Shown: piece after piece, positions 33,901 to 39,361 of the stretch
How positions within the stretch are numbered: position 1 is the stretch's first letter
Layout: each line of letters begins with the position of its first letter
Source of the DNA: UBA7862 sp050872785
GTDB taxonomy: Bacteria; Bacillota; Clostridia; Christensenellales; UBA1242
NCBI GenBank assembly: GCA_050872785.1
Contig: JBNMHO010000009.1
Location: 1 to 39,361 of the forward strand
Direction of reading: 5' to 3'
DNA: 39,361 nucleotides
Notes under the pieces: generated by a model
What the model was told of the DNA's origin: nothing
Databases searched by the model: none
Seen by the model: only the letters and a program-made list of their open reading frames with translations
Program-made: the position numbers and the translations under genes

Positions 33901-36900
33901 GTCACGAATGTGAGGAATGAAGAAATTATCTTGCGAATACACCTTTGGAGTGATTTCAAATGTTGCAGATTGCATTGCGTCTTCATAGTTTGAAGACAAC
34001 ATGAAGTTTAGTGTTGCAAGCCCAACGTGGATATTGTTTTGATACTCGCCTACATATCCATAGTTTGAAGATACATAGGAGTTGTAGATTTTCAAAACTT
34101 CCATGTTGTTGACGACCACTTCAAAGTAGGAGCCTTCGCCCGCTGCAATTTCCTCAAGTGTTCTGTCGTCAAGCATAATTTGTTTGCCTGTAAATGTTTC
34201 ACTCCTTGTGCCAGCCAAGGTGTTGTTTCTTATAACAACATTTGTAATGGCAACTGGCAAGATTGTGAAGTTGCAAGACCTTTCGCCCGCAAAATTGCCC
34301 AGACCTTTTATCCAAACAGTTGCAAAGCCAGCGTCAATGTTGTTTTCATAACGAGAAATTTCAAAGTCGCCAGATGTGCTTGTTGCATATTTGAATGTGT
34401 AGGTGCTGCCGCCAACTTGCATTGTGACAATCAAACTTCTACTTTCAAGTAAAATTGCTGTTCCATAATTATATGTTGGAGTTTCCGCCACCACAAAGGA
34501 TATGTCTTCGTCTGCAATATCTTTTGGAGTGATTGCAAATGTAATATCTTTTGAGCCTTTGAAGTTGTGTGCGCCACTGCCCTCCACTGCTTTTACAGTT
34601 ACAGTTGCTTGCCCAACGTTCTTATTGTCTTTGTATGTCAAGGTGTAATCTTTGTCAAGGACAAGGGTTTGACCGCCAAATGTCACTTCATAATTTTTGC
34701 CGATATTTGTGCCAGTATATGTTTCGCTTGCGAAGAAATTATCACTGAAGTTTGCTTGCGAGATATCTCGTCTTGCGATATTAAACTCAATTTCAAATTC
34801 TCCCGCAAATACGTCACTTGCACTGCCCGCAAATCTTACTTTAAACTTGCCTTTGTTCTCTTGCGTGTAATTTCCCAGTCCGTCAAGGCTTGTTGCATTT
34901 ATGTTTTCGCTTGTGTTTTCAAAGAAGCCGTCACGAGTTAGGACAAAGTCGTTGACTGTAAACGCATATGCTTTGCTGAACAATGTTTCTTTAAGTTTCA
35001 TCTTAATCATAGAAGGTGAAATCTTAATTTCCTCCCCAGTGTATATTGGAGCTGGAAGGTCGAAAGTCACATCGTCCATGGTCAAGGCAATTTTTGAAAT
35101 GCCATAAGTTTTTGCAAGTCTGCCTGTGTAGTTGCCTTTGAAGATTACTGTTGCTGTTGGCATATTGCTTGAAATCATTGTGCCGTTTGTGTCATGTGAC
35201 ACTCGTTGACAATTTGTATAGATAACTTGATAATCTGTGTCAAGTGTAAGTCTTTCGCCATTATCCATTATCTCAAGTTGAGGTTTCACTTCGCCCATGT
35301 TATATCTATAGAGATACACGCCACCCACAATGCTTGTTGGGGTTGGGAGGTCTATCAAAAGGTCATCTGCTGTTGCGATGTCTTTTGGCGAAATGACAAA
35401 TTGTTTTGCAACTGTGCCTGTGAAGTTTGAAGTTCCTATTGCTTCAAACACAACTGTGGCAATGCCCGAAGATGTATTGTTTTCATAACCTTTGATTGTG
35501 AAGTTGCCAAGTCCTGTTTGGTTGTCAAACAAGTTCAAGGTTTCTTCATGCGTGCCATAGACAAATTTAAGTTCAAAGTCAGAAGCCGCAAGAGTTGTTG
35601 GGACATTTTTGCCCTTATAATATTTTGGTGAAGTTAAGTTGAACACAAACTCGTCAGCGTAAAGCGACATGTTTCTTTGGACAATGTTGAATGTCATTTT
35701 GACTGGTTCGCCAGTTGAGGCGTAGTTGTTTTGTCCAATGATAACGACAGTCTTTGTGCCGACATTTGTCTTGTCTTGTGTGCCGTCATATTGAAGAATG
35801 TAGTCTGTGCCAAGGACAAGGCTTGTTTGTCCGTTCTTAAGACCAATGCTTCCATTTGCCATGAGGAATACAAGGTTTTCTAGTCTAACTTCCGAGCCAG
35901 TGTATTCCACATCTTGAATTTTCACCCCGTCAAGAAGTCCCAAGATGTTCATTGGTGAAATTTCAAATTGAAGATAGGCTGTGCCTGTAAAGTTGCCATA
36001 TCCCACAACAAACAACACATTTTCGCTTGCGACATTTATGCAGCCGTTTAGAATTCCTACATAATAGTCGCCGCTTGCATTTTGAGTTGCACGTTTTGAA
36101 AGTTGAACTCTGCTGTTGCCAACTAAAAGACTTAGGACAAAGTTTGGAACAATGCTTGAGCCTGTGTATGTGGCTGAAGCGTCAAACATAAATGTGTCTG
36201 TGTCGCCATATGTTCCCTTGCCTGTGTAGTTGTTTAGCATAATTCTGCCGTCTATTCCCTCGTCTTGTCCGTTTGCAATCCAATTTTCAAGTGCTACGCT
36301 TAGGTCAAGTGGGTCTATTGAGAAGAATGAATAGATTGAGCCTGTGTAGTTATTAAGACCAGTGATTTTTACATATGCTGAGCCAGCGGATATTGCATAG
36401 TCTGCTTCTTGTGGAGTTTCTACAACTCGGGTCAAACTTTCTGCTCTAAAGTTTGGAAGATTGTTGTTAGATTCATTTGTTGTTGCAATTCTAACATATT
36501 GGACGCTTCCGTCACCGAGGGTCACTTTTTTATACACTGCCACTGCTTTGTTTTGTCTTGCACCAGTGTATGTTGTTGGTGACAAGTTGAGTGAAAGTGA
36601 AGTCATTGTGTCTTGCAAATCTTCTGTGTCGTCAACAATGAAGAACAAGCCGTCTTTAATTTCTTGTGGCAAAATTTCAAAGGTCTTGTCGAGAGTTCCA
36701 GTGAAGTTGCCGCTTAAAGTTATTCTGATTGTTGGGTTTGCAGAAGAATTTTGAGGAACATTGATGTTGTTTAGATATTCATAATCTTTGCTTGTCCAGT
36801 TGGAAATTGCAAGTGGGAATGAACTGTTGCCCACGACAAACAAAATTGCCTCGATATTTGGCTTTAGTTCTTCGCCAGTGTATTCAAATGAAGTTCTGTC

Positions 36901-39361
36901 AAGAGTAACTGCAAACATATTGCTGTTTTCTGAGGTGACTTCAAGTGGAGTTATGACAAATTCAACAGATTTTGTTCCAGTGAAGTTGCCTCGTCCAGAA
37001 ACTGTTATGCTGCCGCCATAAACTGGGGTTCCCGTTGCGTCCGCAACAACATTTATGTTTTCGCCAAGGGCGGAATACTCAAAGTCATCTTGAATGAGGA
37101 TATATTCGCCGATGGTTGCTCTTATGTCTTGGAAAACTGGGGTTATTCTTGTTCCAGCAAAAGTTTGAGATTCAATGACAAAGTTTACATCTGACAAGTT
37201 TCTTTGCTTAATAACAAATGTCTTTTTAACACTGCCAGCGAAGTTTGTTCCCGCTTTGGCAGAAATTACAACTTCGTGTTCGCCAGCATTTCGTCTGTCA
37301 CCAGTGTATGAAAGTTCAAAGTCGTTTGTAATAGAGATGTTGCTTTCCCATGCAAAAGTTTTTGTTTCTGCGTTGTAGTTTGTTCCATTTCTTAAAACTG
37401 TGACGATTGGTGACAAGTTGTTGCCGTTGTAGATAAGGCTGTTGTCGTTTATATTGATTGTGACAAGATTGTTGCCATCAATGTTCATTTGGACAATCTT
37501 GTAACTTAAATCTACTATTCCAGTGTAGTTTTGAGTTGGATAGTCACCAGTGATTGTCACTCTGATAACATATTCGCCCACGTCAACTGGGTTGCCGTCA
37601 TAGTTCACAATGGAACTGCCGTTTGCCATAAGATAGGTGTAATTTGGGTCAAACGATAGGCTCTTGTTGAGGTCTTTAAGTTTGACTGAGGTGATAAGAG
37701 GTTTAATTCTTCCGCCAGTGTAAGTGAACTCTTTGCTTGTTTCGCCAGCAACTGTAAGTTCATATTCCCCAATGTCCGCTGTTGTAATTGCCTTTGGCAA
37801 AATTCTGAATGTAATCACTTTTCGTCCAGTCAAGTTGCCTTGCCCGATAATTGTGAGTGTTGCTGTGCCAGCGTTTAGGTTATTTGAATATGTTGTTGTG
37901 AAGTTGGTGGAAGAAATGTAGGCAATATCTGTGTCGTTTGTGATGTAAATTTGATTTTGCATTGTCTTTGTGATATTTGCCCCAGTGTAGGTTGTGCTGT
38001 CGCTGAGTGCTGGGTCAAAGACCAATGCTTTGTTTGCCACACCATAATAAAGTTCTGTTGTGCCAAGTTGTTTTTGTGACGTTTGGTCAAGGTTCAAGGC
38101 GTCAATGGTGAAAGATTTTTCAAAGGAAATTGCTCCGCCACTTGCATTTTTGCCCGATGTAAACGAACTTGCTTTTGGATTGCCCTCTGTGTCAACACCT
38201 ATTGCAAGATAAATTTTTGCGTCACCAGCGTTAACATTGTTTGCAATGCTCATGATGTGATAGTCAGTGAACAACACACCTTTTACATAGACTGTGATGT
38301 CGCTGTCAATTACAAGCTTTTCTGTTGTGTCATAGACATAACGATATTTAAACTGAACTGTAACATCACTGGAATCGACAAGTTGGCTCAAAACCCAAAC
38401 TGCACCAGTGGTTGAAGAAATTTCATAATTGTCATGGACAAAACTTATTCTTACTGTTCCACTGTTTTTGCCTGGGGAAAGTCTTGAAATATTATCCACA
38501 ACTGGGGTTATCAATGCTTCAAGTTCTGCCTTATCGCTTTCAAGAACGCCAGCACCTTCGAATATATCCACACTAACAAAATCCTCTGAGCCAATGGCCG
38601 AACTTGGATATGTTGTGCCTGGAATTGCAAAGTAGTTGTATGGAATGGCTGAACCCGTCTTCACAAATGTTGCCGAGTTGTCGCCATAGTCTAGTTGAGC
38701 GTCTGGAGTGTTGAGCAAGATTTCTTTCTTTTCTACAACAAGTTTTGCACGAGGTGACAAGGCTTCATTGTAACTTGTAACGCTTCCGTTTTCGGTCAAG
38801 TTGCCGCCTTGCTTGTAGCCCCAAATGTATGATGTGCCGGTGCTTAAAAGTGTAATTTCAACTTTTACATATGTTCCGACATCAATTCTTGCATTTATTT
38901 TCTTTTCGGCTTCACTTAGCGAGTTGTAATAATTTGTGTAGAATTCCGAGAAGCCGTCTGCAACTGTCATTGATGTAACAGAAATTGAGCAACGAATTCC
39001 GTTGATGTCTTTTGTTGTGTCGCTTGCAGAAAGTCTATCCAAAATTGCGTCATTTCTGCCAAAGAGTTTTACGCCATAGTTGTTTGCGTCAAGGCTAATT
39101 CCGCCAAAGGCATAAAGAGTTATTGTGTCGCCATAGACAAGCGCCCCGCCGTTTGCATTGAGGAGTGTCAAGTTGTCGTTGACTTTTACATAACTATCGC
39201 CCAAAGCATAATACAGTCCAACTGGGCTTGTTTGTGCTTTGTTCTGTGGAACGAAAGCGTCTGAATCGACTGCCATATCTTGAACTGAAGCATAATCTGC
39301 CATGTTTGTGAGGTCACTGACGTTTGCAGAGAATGTTATTGTTGGGTGATATTGGTCTTCG
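30976..39361 (-). CDS. Giant repeat protein with C-terminal membrane anchor, 5' end outside the window
   Basis: At least 2794 residues are visible. The frame is open to the window edge, so the Met at 39303 is internal (the 19 preceding codons contain no stop) and the true start is beyond. The N-terminal two-thirds contains about 15 modules of roughly 70-110 residues. Each has a YTG start, a G-x-DY strand, an NN-x-NAGTATV strand and an NFTG or NYTG strand ending in FxIxPxDI. Later parts hold less regular beta modules. Near the end LPPDG, a hydrophobic segment (TLIIVAIVLGVVVLAGVAIG) and a basic tail of about 40 residues indicate a stop-transfer anchor. It is likely a cell-surface adhesin or envelope protein. 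Ligand unknown. Confidence 0.85.
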   Translation of the reverse strand, partial: EDQYHPTITFSANVSDLTNMADYASVQDMAVDSDAFVPQNKAQTSPVGLYYALGDSYVKVNDNLTLLNANGGALVYGDTITLYAFGGISLDANNYGVKLFGRNDAILDRLSASDTTKDINGIRCSISVTSMTVADGFSEFYTNYYNSLSEAEKKINARIDVGTYVKVEITLLSTGTSYIWGYKQGGNLTENGSVTSYNEALSPRAKLVVEKKEILLNTPDAQLDYGDNSATFVKTGSAIPYNYFAIPGTTYPSSAIGSEDFVSVDIFEGAGVLESDKAELEALITPVVDNISRLSPGKNSGTVRISFVHDNYEISSTTGAVWVLSQLVDSSDVTVQFKYRYVYDTTEKLVIDSDITVYVKGVLFTDYHIMSIANNVNAGDAKIYLAIGVDTEGNPKASSFTSGKNASGGAISFEKSFTIDALNLDQTSQKQLGTTELYYGVANKALVFDPALSDSTTYTGANITKTMQNQIYITNDTDIAYISSTNFTTTYSNNLNAGTATLTIIGQGNLTGRKVITFRILPKAITTADIGEYELTVAGETSKEFTYTGGRIKPLITSVKLKDLNKSLSFDPNYTYLMANGSSIVNYDGNPVDVGEYVIRVTITGDYPTQNYTGIVDLSYKIVQMNIDGNNLVTININDNSLIYNGNNLSPIVTVLRNGTNYNAETKTFAWESNISITNDFELSYTGDRRNAGEHEVVISAKAGTNFAGSVKKTFVIKQRNLSDVNFVIESQTFAGTRITPVFQDIRATIGEYILIQDDFEYSALGENINVVADATGTPVYGGSITVSGRGNFTGTKSVEFVITPLEVTSENSNMFAVTLDRTSFEYTGEELKPNIEAILFVVGNSSFPLAISNWTSKDYEYLNNINVPQNSSANPTIRITLSGNFTGTLDKTFEILPQEIKDGLFFIVDDTEDLQDTMTSLSLNLSPTTYTGARQNKAVAVYKKVTLGDGSVQYVRIATTNESNNNLPNFRAESLTRVVETPQEADYAISAGSAYVKITGLNNYTGSIYSFFSIDPLDLSVALENWIANGQDEGIDGRIMLNNYTGKGTYGDTDTFMFDASATYTGSSIVPNFVLSLLVGNSRVQLSKRATQNASGDYYVGILNGCINVASENVLFVVGYGNFTGTAYLQFEISPMNILGLLDGVKIQDVEYTGSEVRLENLVFLMANGSIGLKNGQTSLVLGTDYILQYDGTQDKTNVGTKTVVIIGQNNYASTGEPVKMTFNIVQRNMSLYADEFVFNLTSPKYYKGKNVPTTLAASDFELKFVYGTHEETLNLFDNQTGLGNFTIKGYENNTSSGIATVVFEAIGTSNFTGTVAKQFVISPKDIATADDLLIDLPTPTSIVGGVYLYRYNMGEVKPQLEIMDNGERLTLDTDYQVIYTNCQRVSHDTNGTMISSNMPTATVIFKGNYTGRLAKTYGISKIALTMDDVTFDLPAPIYTGEEIKISPSMIKMKLKETLFSKAYAFTVNDFVLTRDGFFENTSENINATSLDGLGNYTQENKGKFKVRFAGSASDVFAGEFEIEFNIARRDISQANFSDNFFASETYTGTNIGKNYEVTFGGQTLVLDKDYTLTYKDNKNVGQATVTVKAVEGSGAHNFKGSKDITFAITPKDIADEDISFVVAETPTYNYGTAILLESRSLIVTMQVGGSTYTFKYATSTSGDFEISRYENNIDAGFATVWIKGLGNFAGERSCNFTILPVAITNVVIRNNTLAGTRSETFTGKQIMLDDRTLEEIAAGEGSYFEVVVNNMEVLKIYNSYVSSNYGYVGEYQNNIHVGLATLNFMLSSNYEDAMQSATFEITPKVYSQDNFFIPHIRDQVKTDNPATPVFTLDYCDDTLKFLYTDELGEAEWLELPAASDNGVANYTLSYVNNTDYGMATVTIRFDGDFDGIAYAQFAIIKAYSPTDVTITVTLNGSTTITYTRDLVLDDLTLYASTLATGAKLEWLNGSTKITYVGEQSFDAYYNENPQEYSDSLIKVTFRVERGTFTDADKANIQSKVYADKDQDRFGAYTSLYRVPYFMGLQLANVTLPMGYRWKDGEEDKFFTSSDKITGSTELGLNEPCKTYILQAVYDGEENLFGTYDITVKVCVVRGTLLPENFAKTFYITYSPDTFYRDLEFFNQTSWPWSIKENGVYIEGWNEQVVVSNEGLRLKMIYNPLRAIDNKALKEGGFLTAVYGNKQNYNPVETYATIYVSQAKYTREEVLNEENVAQLAVTQSTSYKAAKNLDISTLNLTLPTGFSFRTPEQKLYFGSNVVELVYHGQILVDGELVDDPNYQTYGEDLSERLTITLNLIAPDFTYYLTDEGADSIITLPNGERAILRQNGDALNLNGNTVSLKIEYWDSYLKEMVELTGVAEWANLDDEPRDEVLLLINGAQYVRSVVFSFDKDSQGILAGQNSINLNVYVKLEQITIDNPSSVVYFPAEAGEEAEQIMGYENVATLSRLIGVEFAEEFLTQYAGSINTQDVFYEYELWQLDTQGNPYKVVGTRKELLPTDILDAHGDSDDYTYFYKIYAMFTRGTCNNFDFGDYNPTKWLKIHRSNVSFEIANDIEVVYGSIDPMNTGVAVLGIENLNRSDYTLGVFDRNNNRISLSSSTNAGEYTIKFFLNENKLEKLQGNFIFDQEFVENGYLLTKSYTVLKKQISGYTLSLEGVLRQTGERLNDKVSVIFDESQFVGGNIPSYTLVFRKNGSVVSSVIEQGNYEVEIVFDGDNYEATEVLRFTVLPPDGQQTLIIVAIVLGVVVLAGVAIGISLKLARRNMRKNIQKQQMRRIKKELKSLSEREKNNDKNIR

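Noticed and set aside
1..39361. tRNA, rRNA genes, insertion sequences or prophage genes
   Set aside because: No GGTTCRA-type T-loop with matching stems, no rRNA sequence, and no transposase, integrase or phage structural frame was seen.

Overview
The window looks like a chromosomal segment of a low-GC, anaerobic, Gram-positive bacterium, probably an uncultured gut Clostridia-type Firmicute. The pointers are a type II-A CRISPR-Cas locus, SpoVG, zinc-type ribosomal protein L31, an [FeFe]-hydrogenase catalytic domain, a lipoprotein signal peptide, AGGAG/GGAGG ribosome binding sites, many near-consensus TTGACA/TATAAT promoters and no outer-membrane genes. The taxonomy is inference. UGA is used as a stop (for example at 9495), so the code is standard.

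Layout. 1-535: edge of an unknown gene, then the C-terminal remnant of a RadC/JAB protein that ends flush against the CRISPR array. 533-7581: a complete type II-A locus, all on the minus strand in the order cas9, cas1, cas2, csn2, leader, array (10 repeats, 9 spacers of 30 nt). A tracrRNA gene lies upstream of cas9 on the plus strand. Its promoter sits on the cas9 ribosome binding site, and the predicted cas9 mRNA leader is antisense to the whole tracrRNA. 7865-8869: Sua5/YwlC (t6A synthesis). 9134-11569: a DUF11-like protein with a coupled Cys-rich protein, divergent from a collagen-like protein, with two copies of an operator-like motif between them. 11683-18816: a giant lipoprotein of Ig/MBG/YDG-type modules.

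19026-27326 is a housekeeping stretch: dtd, metG, an unusual HAD phosphatase-[FeFe]-hydrogenase fusion, a PEBP-family protein, a five-TM protein with a Q/N/Y-rich prion-like segment and a SHOCT-like end, rpmE, murC and spoVG. 27580-39361: two more large surface proteins, a GLUG-repeat protein with an N-terminal anchor and a giant C-terminally anchored repeat protein whose 5' end is beyond the window.

How they fit: the CRISPR genes form one translationally coupled operon (overlaps of 1, 8 and 4 nt) with a separate leader promoter for the array. The housekeeping genes are short, independent transcription units, mostly separated by bidirectional terminators. The large surface proteins each have their own signals, and two have clear promoters. 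The items most worth a second look are the overlapping cas9/tracrRNA control region, the HAD-hydrogenase fusion, the RadC remnant at the array end, the paired structured repeats, and an inverted pair of DnaA-box sequences over the putative metG promoter. All calls were made by reading the sequence; no database search was run.
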